Assembly (NCBI GenBank): GCA_900316685.1
Contig: ONDS01000022.1
Coordinates: forward strand, 1 to 39,777
Source of the DNA: an uncultured Prevotellaceae bacterium
GTDB lineage: Bacteria; Bacteroidota; Bacteroidia; Bacteroidales; Bacteroidaceae
DNA: 39,777 nucleotides
Reading direction: 5' to 3'
Shown here: positions 25,001 through 31,026 of the stretch, piece by piece
Layout: every line of letters starts with the position of its first letter
Position numbering within the stretch: the stretch's first letter is position 1
Notes under the pieces: generated by a model
The model's database searches: none
Seen by the model: the letters and a program-made list of their open reading frames with translations, nothing else
What the model was told of the DNA's origin: nothing
Translations under genes and position numbers: made by a program

Positions 25001-25456
25001 CCCAAGGAGATAACCTGCAAGGGCGGGCTCAATATGCGGCAACGCTTCGTGGTCGACGATGTGGAGGCCATCACGGTGTTCCAGACGGGCTCTCCTTCGC
25101 TCGACACCATCAAGAACCCACGCTATGGCGATATCTCAGCCACGGTGCGCGACGAGGTGCTCAAGGAGTACAACCGCTTCATCGACTATTTCTTCGGACT
25201 TAACACGAAATACAGCTTTGCCAAGTATTTCGGGGTGGACAACGAAAGGGAGTTTGCCGACTTCCGTACGGTGCTTACCGACAAGGCGGAACAGGATTTC
25301 AACAAGGTGATAGCCCAACGCAAAGAGACGATGGGAGGCGAGGAGAACCCTGAACTCAACGATTCGCTGTTCTTCATACCGCTCACCGGAGCCATAGCAC
25401 GACTGGCCTACCATATAGCCGCGGAAAACTATCCGCCACCATTGAAGAGGTCATAG
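22007..25456 (+). CDS. Large protein with novel N-terminal half and C-terminal Hsp70/actin-fold ATPase
   Basis: A 1,149-residue soluble protein. The start is ATG 22007, 7 bp after the tubulin-like gene; an earlier in-frame ATG (21926) lies inside that gene and gives Ser/Thr-rich out-of-frame sequence. Residues 1 to about 580 match no family I know and carry no transmembrane segment. From about 586 an Hsp70/actin-type ATPase is clear: phosphate-1 loop FDFAVDFGTTNTHVEYR (Asp591), phosphate-2 loop VVSLDIGGGTTDFVVY (Asp818), and adenosine motif YVTVSGTASKVLLLIGG (about 954). No substrate-binding domain of DnaK type follows; the C-terminal 200 residues are charged and helical. Some proteins of this kind are annotated as SrfB-like virulence factors; I cannot confirm this. 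Coupling to a tubulin-like GTPase suggests a nucleotide-driven assembly. Confidence 0.75.
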   Translation: MAYVFRFHKGADTIDGWQETAQVGAKDIEAIDDPNGAKASLPITSIPTPFAGLELTKTAFAYCAQRGNVHGSTIYHKLVANALDVLEIFFGYKTKYERLFQIVAWDKSTSLQQLANDGAPEHKAVADTLHLFLSQDAKAFHFDEMQQMYMLNFVGKGALGQLNIVGATSPTSVTLASPNDLSFVRDVWLGNYHEAFQPDEDGSYRTLTDRDRDFKQFVYLLAKQPAFNALYAEVYAYIDECFRMDNDTEFKNQVNAMSPALYQSLFQPLYVGASQILLPGGLPLMVAKGHRIAEESDFRILADGDVPVGERLPLVLPEESYFERQMRYTTGEWMPRLMAPTSDNRPIEERTLPFDSTPYPYLTADDVFQPSLLQLPFPINDQAFVTALYRDGRVVNDGCHYLLPLKPLLFRYLKVQTVMGYAGNSADPVCELNAMPDGSVRAVVRIPVRKGRHITLRRDYTPLTTGVLANQGLFPIVQARVDIFLFPSFHILDPGVATPQRIYLVDEDTEGFRKEQYQYSVTPYRNLQASPLPTTRVDRADKAEHFLASRYFCLDEEYDLLVVSNGNEQGVLIPRFREIRQGNKTFDFAVDFGTTNTHVEYRTDEDAEARPLTIEQEQTQVLALNSLSDHAVRLIDEQGLESFYGGPAQAFMQEFLPLFIAPGQVARFPMRTNLCFRVNHTVNGRDMLSLADYNIGFHYEKEDTYDYNTTRTDLKWADAKSDNMLVEAYFEELLLLIRNKVLMNGGTLARTGITWFYPVCMQPYQIASLEGAWAKLTRRLISPQGCRLLKVAESLAPYYYYTTKEDVDAETRPVVSLDIGGGTTDFVVYHEGNAAVAISSVRFAGNNIYGDFLGRGTEYNGFMRAFMPLFDNLLRDIPGVSDVYAKAKRSGAEFISFLYSLDNNPRMAGKGVSFSEELRANQSLKVVLLLFYAAEIYYAAHLLKSKGLSSPAYVTVSGTASKVLLLIGGIDVLQNMARIIFNDILADEGRVELKLVNNPKEITCKGGLNMRQRFVVDDVEAITVFQTGSPSLDTIKNPRYGDISATVRDEVLKEYNRFIDYFFGLNTKYSFAKYFGVDNEREFADFRTVLTDKAEQDFNKVIAQRKETMGGEENPELNDSLFFIPLTGAIARLAYHIAAENYPPPLKRS

Positions 25457-25496
25457 ATAACCTGTCTCCCTCATAATCCATAAATCAACGACAAAC

Positions 25497-26087
25497 ATGC
25501 AACTCGTCATATCCCTCATCCTTTTCGCTGCGGCCATCGCCTATGTCGAATGGCGCCTGAAATCGGTCAACCGTGCCAACGACGAGGCCGATAAACAGGC
25601 CGAAGAACACTTCGCCACAAAAAAGGCGCTCAAAGACCATATCGAAGCTGCTGAGAAACAGCGGCAACTCGACAACCAGGACATCGACGACCGCCTCTCA
25701 TCCATAGAACAAAGGGTGTTCTTCCAACCGGCAGCGAAACAACCCGAAGAAACGGCGATACCTCACGAGGAGGCTCCTAAGGATGTGTTCTACTTCCGTT
25801 GGCCGGCAGACGACGGGTCTTTCGACGATGGCGCGCGTGAGCTATCGCCCTCGGAAAACACGTATTATCAATTCCACCTCCTCTCTCCCACGGAAGCGGA
25901 ATTCACGTTCTTCACTGTCAGCGACACTCAACTGTCAAAGGCCAACAACAGTTCGAAAAAATACATAGAAAGGGCGTGTTCCTTCTCTACCGCCAAGTCG
26001 TCTCACTACACCTGCCAACCAGGGAGAGCCATACTGCAAAGGGGACAATGGAACATCACGCAAAAGGCCATCATCACCTATTCCTGA
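25497..26087 (+). CDS. Membrane-anchored coiled-coil protein ending the tubulin/Hsp70 operon
   Basis: A 196-residue protein, 40 bp after the Hsp70-like gene. One transmembrane helix at the N-terminus (about 3-20) is followed by a charged helical stretch to about 80 (KQAEEHFATKKALKDHIEAA), likely a coiled coil, then a Pro/Glu linker. From about 97 a compact domain begins (DVFYFRWPADDGSFDD) with many aromatic residues, ending QWNITQKAIITYS. I do not recognise this domain. The layout, membrane anchor plus coiled coil plus a globular end, suggests a tether that presents its C-terminal domain to the operon's other proteins. No T-rich terminator follows; the palindrome at 26256-26278 may serve. Confidence 0.65.
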   Translation: MQLVISLILFAAAIAYVEWRLKSVNRANDEADKQAEEHFATKKALKDHIEAAEKQRQLDNQDIDDRLSSIEQRVFFQPAAKQPEETAIPHEEAPKDVFYFRWPADDGSFDDGARELSPSENTYYQFHLLSPTEAEFTFFTVSDTQLSKANNSSKKYIERACSFSTAKSSHYTCQPGRAILQRGQWNITQKAIITYS

Positions 26088-26106
26088 TTATCCATACAAT
26101 ATCCCT

Positions 26107-26278
26107 CCCCTCCTTTTCCAAAGCAAGCTAATTTTTCCCCTCCTTTTCCAAAGCAAGCTAACTATTCCCTCCTTTTCCAAAGCAAGCTAACTTTTCCCCT
26201 CCTTTTCCAAAGCAAGCTAACTTTTCCCCTCCTTTTCCAAAGCAAGCTAACTTTTCCCCTCCTTTTCCAAAGGAGGGG
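26107..26278. repeat. Tandem array of six 29-30-bp units
   Basis: The core TCCTTTTCCAAAG recurs with starts at 26111, 26141, 26170, 26200, 26230 and 26260. Five units continue CAAGCTAACTTTTCCCC; the sixth instead continues GAGGGG and completes a palindrome. The array fills the gap between convergent genes. Confidence 0.9.
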
Positions 26279-26338
26279 TAGGGGTGGTTTGTCAAACAAT
26301 GTTCCAATCTCTATCCCTTCTCCCTCCCTTTGGGAGGG
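26256..26338. repeat. REP-like hairpin element with conserved tail (copy 1)
   Basis: Arms CCCCTCCTTT and AAAGGAGGGG (26256-26278) with a 3-nt loop are followed by GGTTTGTCAAACAATGT and a second hairpin, CCCTCCC-TTT-GGGAGGG (26322-26338). It lies between two convergent genes, where it could terminate both transcripts. Confidence 0.8.
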
Positions 26339-26362
26339 CCGGGGTGGGTATTCGGGTGGGTA

Positions 26363-27427
26363 TTACCCCTTGAGCTTCAGGTAATCGCAGAAAATCAATT
26401 TTCCCTCGTCGTCGCGTAGGTGCATGCCGTTGCCGCGGCAGTATTTCCAGTACTTACATTGGGCGCACTCGTCTTTTTTCATCCAACTGCGGTCGCGGTA
26501 GGGCAGGAAACGCTGCTCCCATACTTTCCAGAAATCGTCTTTGTAGATATTGCCTTGGTGGTAATTGGCGCGGATACTTCCACAAGCGGAGATACTCCCG
26601 TCGATGAGCACCGAGGCCACCATCACTCCGGCCTGGCAGAAATAGAAATAGTCGCGGACCTCCGCCTCGTACTTTCCGAGGAATCCCTCGCAGGAGTAAC
26701 TGGTGTCGATGCGTCCTTCCTTCCGACTGGCTTTGATGAACTCCATCATGCCCCGCATCTGTTCCGAGGTGAGACGCATCTCGGGATCATGGGCGGCTCG
26801 TCCCATGGGGATGACGCAGAAGAGGCGCCAGGCTGGCACCTTCTTGGAGATGAGAAATTCCTTGATGGCGGCCAACTCGCTATAGTTGCGTGAGTTGACG
26901 CAGGTCACCACATCGTAGATGACATCCTTCTGACGGGCAAGGATATCGAGGGCTTCGCAACATTTGTCGAAGCTCTGTTGATGGCCTCTCATCCAGTTGT
27001 GGTTCTCTCTCAAACCGTCGATGCTTACAGTGAGCGAATGTAGGCCGGCCTTCACCAGGGCATCGAACCGCTCCTGGGTAAGGTAGAGGCCATTGGTCAC
27101 CATGCCCCATGGAAAACCGCGACGGTAAATCTCCTCACCGCAGTGCTCCAGGTCGTCGCGCACCAAGGGTTCGCCGCCGCTAATGATGACAAACACCTGA
27201 TGCGGGTCGGTGTGGGCGGCTATGTTGTCGAGCACAGGCAGGAAATCGTCCAAGGGCATGTCTTGCTGTCCGACCACGCTCTTGCAGTCGCTGCCGCAAT
27301 GGCGGCAATGGAGGTTGCAACGCAACGTGCTCTCCCAAAACAACTGACGTAGGGGATGCTCTTCTATGAGTTGGTCCTGAATGCGTCGTTCCAACTCCAG
27401 ACCTAATTTCTTGCGCAATGACAACAT
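26363..27427 (-). CDS. Radical SAM/SPASM enzyme of an rSAM/lipoprotein cluster
   Basis: A 354-residue radical SAM protein. The cluster motif is Cys37-x3-Cys41-x2-Cys44 (LRCNLHCRHCGSDC), followed by FVIISGGEPLVRDDLE, the glycine-rich SAM site. The C-terminal part has SPASM-type cysteines for extra iron-sulfur clusters: YFYFCQAG, SISACGS, then CAQCKYWKYCRGNGMH and a last Cys near the end (LIFCDYLKLKG). SPASM enzymes usually modify ribosomal peptides. Upstream on the same strand are three very small lipoproteins, the likely substrates or partners. The arrangement fits, from memory, a Bacteroidetes 'rSAM/lipoprotein' family pair (TIGR04133/TIGR04134), which has no proven product. A 372-bp gap full of tandem repeats separates it from the lipoprotein genes, and no separate promoter is visible in that gap. 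Confidence 0.85.
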   Translation of the reverse strand: MLSLRKKLGLELERRIQDQLIEEHPLRQLFWESTLRCNLHCRHCGSDCKSVVGQQDMPLDDFLPVLDNIAAHTDPHQVFVIISGGEPLVRDDLEHCGEEIYRRGFPWGMVTNGLYLTQERFDALVKAGLHSLTVSIDGLRENHNWMRGHQQSFDKCCEALDILARQKDVIYDVVTCVNSRNYSELAAIKEFLISKKVPAWRLFCVIPMGRAAHDPEMRLTSEQMRGMMEFIKASRKEGRIDTSYSCEGFLGKYEAEVRDYFYFCQAGVMVASVLIDGSISACGSIRANYHQGNIYKDDFWKVWEQRFLPYRDRSWMKKDECAQCKYWKYCRGNGMHLRDDEGKLIFCDYLKLKG

Positions 27428-27440
27428 ATTTTCTCTCCCT

Positions 27441-27630
27441 TCACTCCTCTCCTTTTAATTTTAATTCCAGGTAACTTCACTCCCCTCCTTTTAATTGTAA
27501 TTCAGGTAACTTCACTCCCCTCCTTTTAATTTTAATTCCAGGTAACTTCACTCCCTTCCTTTTAATTTTAATTTCAGGAAACTTCACTCCCCTCCTTTTA
27601 ATTGTAATTCAGGTAACTTCACTCCCCTCC
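27441..27630. repeat. Tandem array of 35-36-bp units inside the rSAM/lipoprotein cluster
   Basis: The unit ACTTCACTCCCCTCC plus TTTTAATTTTAATTCCAGGT repeats with TCCTTTT starts at 27451, 27487, 27522, 27557, 27593 and 27628. As in the array at 26107, the last unit switches into the complete REP-like palindrome. Units vary by small changes (GTAATTC against TTTAATTCC). Confidence 0.9.
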
Positions 27631-27706
27631 TTTTCCAAAGGAGGGGTAGGGGTGGTTTGTCAAACAATGTCCCAACCTCTTTTCCCTCTCCCTCCCTTTG
27701 GGAGGG
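27624..27706. repeat. REP-like hairpin element with conserved tail (copy 2)
   Basis: Palindrome at 27624-27646, tail GGTTTGTCAAACAATGT and CCCAACCTCTT, then the second hairpin CCCTCCC-TTT-GGGAGGG at 27690-27706. The organisation is the same as at 26256-26338. Confidence 0.8.
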
Positions 27707-27770
27707 CCGGGGTGGGTATCCATAGGAGGGCCGGGGTGGGTATCCCTAGGGAGGGCCGGGGTGGGTATCG
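27700..27770. repeat. Three copies of a 24-25-bp G-rich unit
   Basis: GGAGGGCCGGGGTGGGTATC occurs from about 27701, 27725 and 27750, separated by CATA and CCTAG. It is an extension of the second hairpin of the REP-like element. The single-copy version is at 26333-26350. Confidence 0.8.
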
Positions 27771-27799
27771 GCGTGGGTTCCAGGAGGACCGGGATGTTA

Positions 27800-28033
27800 T
27801 TACTCCCGATACATCCTCGGCCTCACACCATACATCAATTTCACGGGTCGGTCGATACGATGATAGCCACGGTCGACAGTCGAACTGTCCACCGGGGTGT
27901 CTTGGGGCGTATCCACCATGCTTCCGCTGCCTTGACTATTATCTACAATAGCTTTATTGGTTCGGCAAGAACCGAACCCCAGCAACGTCAAACCGATAGC
28001 GGCCAAACCGGCCACAATGCGTCGTAGCTTCAT
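27800..28033 (-). CDS. Small lipoprotein 1 of the rSAM cluster
   Basis: A 77-residue predicted lipoprotein with lipobox FGSC (Cys23). The mature part is only about 55 residues, polar and rich in Ser/Asp/Thr (DTPQDTPVDSSTVDRGY), ending in a distinctive basic-aromatic tail PVKLMYGVRPRMYRE. The conserved-looking YGV/YGP segment also appears as GVYGPG in the next lipoprotein and may be a recognition or modification site. Its ATG directly follows the TAG stop of that gene, with no gap, so the two are translationally linked. Its role as substrate of the radical SAM enzyme is an inference from position and size. Confidence 0.7.
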   Translation of the reverse strand: MKLRRIVAGLAAIGLTLLGFGSCRTNKAIVDNSQGSGSMVDTPQDTPVDSSTVDRGYHRIDRPVKLMYGVRPRMYRE

Positions 28034-28267
28034 CTATTTCCTTTGTTGTTGACTGGCTCCTGTCGTGCCATCAGGCGCAGGGGTGGGGGAGGATTGTTGT
28101 TGCGTCTGCTGCGTACCCTGCCCCGGAGCAGGACGCATGTTGTCGCCAATCACAGCACCGGGACCGTATACCCCCAAGATGCCCCCTTGCTTCTCTTTGG
28201 TCTTACAGGATACCACACCCAAAAGGGTAACCAGACCAACCATGAGGACTGTCGTTAATCGCTTCAT
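28034..28267 (-). CDS. Small lipoprotein 2 of the rSAM cluster
   Basis: A 77-residue predicted lipoprotein starting at the ATG at 28267 (MKRLTTVLMVGLVTLLGVVSC, Cys21). An in-frame ATG farther upstream (28318) would put the signal peptide at residue 18 and overlap the previous gene, so 28267 is preferred. The mature peptide is about 56 residues: KTKEKQGGILGVYGPGAV, then a Gln/Pro/Thr-rich, low-complexity end (TQQTQQQSSPTPAP). It is 10 bp downstream of lipoprotein 3 and abuts lipoprotein 1. Function unknown. Confidence 0.7.
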   Translation of the reverse strand: MKRLTTVLMVGLVTLLGVVSCKTKEKQGGILGVYGPGAVIGDNMRPAPGQGTQQTQQQSSPTPAPDGTTGASQQQRK

Positions 28268-28277
28268 GGGTATAGGA

Positions 28278-28487
28278 TTATGGACCGATATGGAAACCGG
28301 GGTTGTCGGCTGGTGCATCGGTGTTCGAACCCGAACTGATGTGGATGCTTGGCGGAGGATTCTTGGATGTCATAGTCGGTCCATCCAGAGGCTCAGCCAC
28401 AGTTTTTTTCGAACCGCAGGCTGTCACTCCTATGATGGCGCAAGCTATGGCCAACAGGCGGAATGTGAATTTCTTGTATGTCTTCAT
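28278..28487 (-). CDS. Small lipoprotein 3, first gene of the rSAM cluster
   Basis: A 69-residue predicted lipoprotein with lipobox VTAC (Cys24). The mature peptide of about 45 residues is rich in Pro, Ser and Asn (TMTSKNPPPSIHISSGSNTD) and ends FHIGP. It is the promoter-proximal gene of a minus-strand run: lipoproteins 3, 2, 1, then the radical SAM enzyme. The three peptides have unrelated sequences apart from their lipoprotein signals, short length and low-complexity nature. Function unknown. Confidence 0.7.
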   Translation of the reverse strand: MKTYKKFTFRLLAIACAIIGVTACGSKKTVAEPLDGPTMTSKNPPPSIHISSGSNTDAPADNPGFHIGP

Positions 28488-28535
28488 ATCTTCGTGGTAT
28501 TTAGTTGTTTGTAATGAATGAATGAAAACTCATTG

Positions 28536-28566
28536 CAAATATAATGGAAATAGGGGACAATTCAAA
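28536..28566 (-). promoter_or_regulatory. Consensus promoter of the lipoprotein/rSAM cluster
   Basis: On the minus strand: TTTG (28563-28566), 19-bp spacer, TATATTTG (28536-28543), giving a leader of about 45 nt to the start codon at 28487. Confidence 0.85.
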
Positions 28567-28676
28567 ATTTTCACCCTGTTTTTTGCGAATTTTCATGATG
28601 AACCAGCGTTTTTTCAAAATTATTCCTTATTTTTACACCCAAATTGTAAATATCAACTTTTAACCACAAAAACAGT

Positions 28677-29723
28677 ATGAAAAGAAAAACTTTTTTCCTG
28701 ACGCTCATGCTCATTGGCATGATGGCTTGCAGTGGCAATGCGAAGAAACCGGCCGATGCCGACGGACAGGTGGCGGTTGCCTCACAGGCGAATGTGGCTG
28801 CCGACGACTATCTCAAGGCTGGGGCTGTATGGCATAATGGCGTGGAATGGTTCCAGATCCGTAAGGATGGCGATGTGTTCGCCTTCATAGGGGGGACGTT
28901 GCACGAGGGAGGTGCATGCTTCGGATTGAGGGCCAATGGTGCCAACAGCTTCTCCGTGGTGCCCGTGAAATGGTCGGTGGATGCCGGCGATTACGAACCG
29001 TCATTGTCGGTGATGAACCTCTATGGAGAGAATCCGGGCGACCTCTCGGCTGAACTCAGAAACTATGACGGGGCGGCTGTGCTCCTCCTCCGCCATAAGA
29101 CAAAGGGACTGCGTACTGTGCTTTTGCCTGCCAAAGGCAATGGCATGGAGGCTTTGGATAATACCCTGAAGGCTGATATGGCACTGGCGTTCGCCGGCAC
29201 ATGGCTCTCTTCTTCGGGCGAGCGTTATGTCTTCGGTGCCGATCAAAGCTATACGTTTCCCGGAAAGAAAGGCAAATACACTTTTGAGTATGAATTCGAT
29301 TCTCCTGCTTACACCATATCATTGCAGGACGGCTCTCACTGGAGCGTGGATGCCAAGGATGGAAGGATGACACTCTCCGAGGTGAGTTTCGATGAGGAGA
29401 ACGACGGATGGACGGCGGTGCCCGGTGGAAAGAAAATATCGCTGACGCTCGAAAACCAGTCCCAATGGCGATTCCCCTTCGCATCAACTGAACCGCTCAC
29501 CGTGGGCATGTTGTCCAATTACGGCAAGGAAGACTTGCGCATCATGCGCAATGAGATATGGGCGCGTCATGGTTACCGCTTCAATTCGCCTGACCTGCAA
29601 CAGCGCTTCAGCAGAATCCAGGGCTACACTCCTGCTTCCGACAACAGCAAGGTGCGACTCTCACCGTTGGAACAACTCAACGTGGAGATCATCAAATTAG
29701 TGGAGGAATCCCCCAACGACTAA
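28677..29723 (+). CDS. YARHG-domain lipoprotein
   Basis: A 348-residue predicted lipoprotein with lipobox MMAC (Cys18). The C-terminal part from about 286 is a YARHG domain: LRIMRNEIWARHGYRFNS and then LQQRFSRIQGYTP. YARHG domains are extracellular modules of unknown function, often at the C-terminus of envelope proteins. The middle, about 40-280, is beta-rich and unassigned (AGTWLSSSGERYVFGADQSY resembles a lipocalin-like strand pattern). It is divergent from the rSAM/lipoprotein cluster, with about 190 bp shared upstream. No clear promoter box was found on this strand. Confidence 0.8.
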   Translation: MKRKTFFLTLMLIGMMACSGNAKKPADADGQVAVASQANVAADDYLKAGAVWHNGVEWFQIRKDGDVFAFIGGTLHEGGACFGLRANGANSFSVVPVKWSVDAGDYEPSLSVMNLYGENPGDLSAELRNYDGAAVLLLRHKTKGLRTVLLPAKGNGMEALDNTLKADMALAFAGTWLSSSGERYVFGADQSYTFPGKKGKYTFEYEFDSPAYTISLQDGSHWSVDAKDGRMTLSEVSFDEENDGWTAVPGGKKISLTLENQSQWRFPFASTEPLTVGMLSNYGKEDLRIMRNEIWARHGYRFNSPDLQQRFSRIQGYTPASDNSKVRLSPLEQLNVEIIKLVEESPND

Positions 29724-29742
29724 CACCATCCAAAGCAAAGCA

Positions 29743-29802
29743 CCCCTGCCCCCTTTTTTTCTAAGGAACAGGGGCGCTTTGTCAAACAATGTCGCAACCT
29801 CT
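29743..29802. repeat. Decayed REP-like element (copy 4) after the YARHG gene
   Basis: Short arms CCCCTG (29743-29748) and CAGGGG (29769-29774) surround a T-rich loop, followed by the conserved tail TTTGTCAAACAATGT and CGCAACCTCTT. The hairpin may act as terminator for the gene upstream. Confidence 0.65.
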
Positions 29803-29835
29803 TTCCTAACAACGAATATCCCTATTAATTCCCTA

Positions 29836-29861
29836 GGGAACTATATATCTGTTGTCCCCGA
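29836..29861 (+). repeat. Left terminal inverted repeat
   Basis: 26 bp starting GGGAACTATA and ending CTGTTGTCCCCGA. It differs from the right end at two positions (T/A and T/C in the centre). Confidence 0.85.
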
Positions 29862-29894
29862 ACATGATTATTGATTGAAAAAGATGAATATTTA

Positions 29895-29926
29895 TTTGGT
29901 TATGTGAAAAAAATGCATTATATTTA
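29895..29926 (+). promoter_or_regulatory. Possible promoter for the element's cargo gene
   Basis: TTTG at 29895-29898, 20-bp spacer, TATATTTA at 29919-29926 (last base A instead of G). It lies inside the element, so the cargo would carry its own promoter. Confidence 0.45.
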
Positions 29927-29980
29927 CGATTATACATAATACTTATGATTAAGTAAAATAATAATTTAGATAATATATAA

Positions 29981-30820
29981 ATGAAAAACAAGGTAAAAAA
30001 AATAATCAAAGAGGCGGTTTCTGAGGCATTGAAACAAAGCATCAAAGAACAATGGAATGATGAGAAGAAGTACTACCTTTCACAAGAGGAAAAGGCAAAC
30101 ACCATCTATGAGAATGTAATGCAGCGATATTATGGTATAGAATATAATCAGTATCGTCCTGTATTGCTTAAAGAAGTCACTTTGGATAGAATACTGAAAA
30201 AGCACGGTACAAACGGTTTTGTGTGTATTTCTGCAAACCGAAGTGATTATCCGCAAGAAGTTAATGACAAGAATACAAAACGATTAATAGGTGATATCAA
30301 AAGAAGCGGTTATTCTTATTTACCCACATATGGTGGTTATAGAAACAATGAAACCGGTGTAATGGATGATTTTGAACCATCATTCTTGGTTTTCAATTAT
30401 ACTGAGAATGGGGATGGAGATGATTTTGAAAATCTACGGAATTTTGCCTTGCAAATGTGTGGAAAATACGAGCAACATTCGGTTATGATAAAATATCCAA
30501 ATGCAGCACCAACATGGGAGGATAAAAACGGGAATAGGGTAAGTACACATTCTACAACTACATATAGGAAGAATGACCCAACAAAAGAGTATTTCACATC
30601 CTTGCAGAGTAAAGAGGACATTGAGGATAAAGAAAAACAGTACACAAGCAAAAGAACAGGTAAAACGAAATATCCAATATCCAAGAGATTTACATACGAT
30701 ATTAGTGACACACCTGTTGAAAACACTGAAAGCGTTCTTGAATTTTATGTCAATCCATTACCCATTAATCTATTGGAAGAGCAAAGACGTAAAGGGGAAA
30801 TAATGATATGGAGAGTATAA
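29981..30820 (+). CDS. AT-rich cargo gene of the transposon-like element, unknown function (possibly DUF3293-like)
   Basis: A 279-residue soluble protein with a basic helical N-terminus (MKNKVKKIIKEAVSEALKQS). A central segment, GFVCISANRSDYPQEVNDKN, followed by GDIKRSGYSYLPTYGGYRN and SFLVFNY, resembles the pattern of DUF3293-like proteins, in which a residue string S.R...E...N....L..D....GY.. precedes a conserved strand. That similarity is by eye only. Codon use is very AT-rich compared with neighbouring genes, consistent with horizontal arrival. No transposase DDE pattern or helix-turn-helix was recognised. It is the only sizeable gene between the terminal repeats, so it is cargo, or an unrecognised mobility protein. 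A short frame overlaps its last 13 bp. Confidence 0.7.
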   Translation: MKNKVKKIIKEAVSEALKQSIKEQWNDEKKYYLSQEEKANTIYENVMQRYYGIEYNQYRPVLLKEVTLDRILKKHGTNGFVCISANRSDYPQEVNDKNTKRLIGDIKRSGYSYLPTYGGYRNNETGVMDDFEPSFLVFNYTENGDGDDFENLRNFALQMCGKYEQHSVMIKYPNAAPTWEDKNGNRVSTHSTTTYRKNDPTKEYFTSLQSKEDIEDKEKQYTSKRTGKTKYPISKRFTYDISDTPVENTESVLEFYVNPLPINLLEEQRRKGEIMIWRV

Positions 30821-31026
30821 AAAATAAAATAATACCATATTCATTTGAAGTTAAAAAAGGTAACTATATCGGGGACAACAGGTTTATAGTTCCCATTCCC
30901 TATTTTCTGGATAATTATTCTAATTATTTTAATTTCTTTCCTAACAACGAATTTCACGAATTCCACGAATTGTTTAATTTCTTTCCTAACAACGAATTTC
31001 ACGAATTTCACTCCACGAATATTTAA
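30808..31026 (+). pseudogene. Short frame overlapping the cargo gene and running out through the right end of the element
   Basis: The 72-codon frame begins MESIKNKIIPYSFEVKKGNY with an ATG inside the last 13 bp of the cargo gene, which looks like translational coupling. It then crosses the right inverted repeat (GDNRFIVP) and continues into intergenic repeats, giving a meaningless tail (FFPNNEFHEFHE). The first 35 residues may be the real start of a gene cut by the element's end; the rest is fortuitous. Confidence 0.35.
30869..30894 (-). repeat. Right terminal inverted repeat
   Basis: Reverse complement of the left repeat at 24 of 26 positions. It is followed at once by ATTCCCTA, the second copy of the target duplication. 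Confidence 0.85.

Larger units (their letters stand above)
29836..30894. mobile_element. 1,059-bp transposon-like element with TIRs, 8-bp target duplication and one cargo gene
   Basis: The ends are 26-bp inverted repeats agreeing at 24 positions: 29836-29861 (GGGAACTATA, then CTGTTGTCCCCGA) and its reverse complement at 30869-30894. Directly outside both ends is the same 8-bp sequence ATTCCCTA (29828-29835 and 30895-30902), as a transposase makes on insertion. The inside is far more AT-rich than the surroundings. The only long gene is the unassigned 279-codon frame at 29981, which shows no transposase motif. The element is therefore probably non-autonomous, moved in trans by an unknown transposase. 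Confidence 0.8.

Noticed and set aside
26107-27660. Possible CRISPR array in the 30-bp and 35-bp repeat regions
   Set aside because: The units are directly adjacent tandem repeats without unique spacers, and no cas gene is near.
27652-28514. Several plus-strand frames opposite the small lipoproteins
   Set aside because: They read through REP-like repeats (GGPGWVSIGGPGWVS) and lack starts or promoters, while the minus strand has three lipoboxes and a consensus promoter.
29981-30820. Transposase for the inverted-repeat element
   Set aside because: I could not find a DDE pattern, HUH motif, or helix-turn-helix in the protein, so I left it as unassigned cargo.
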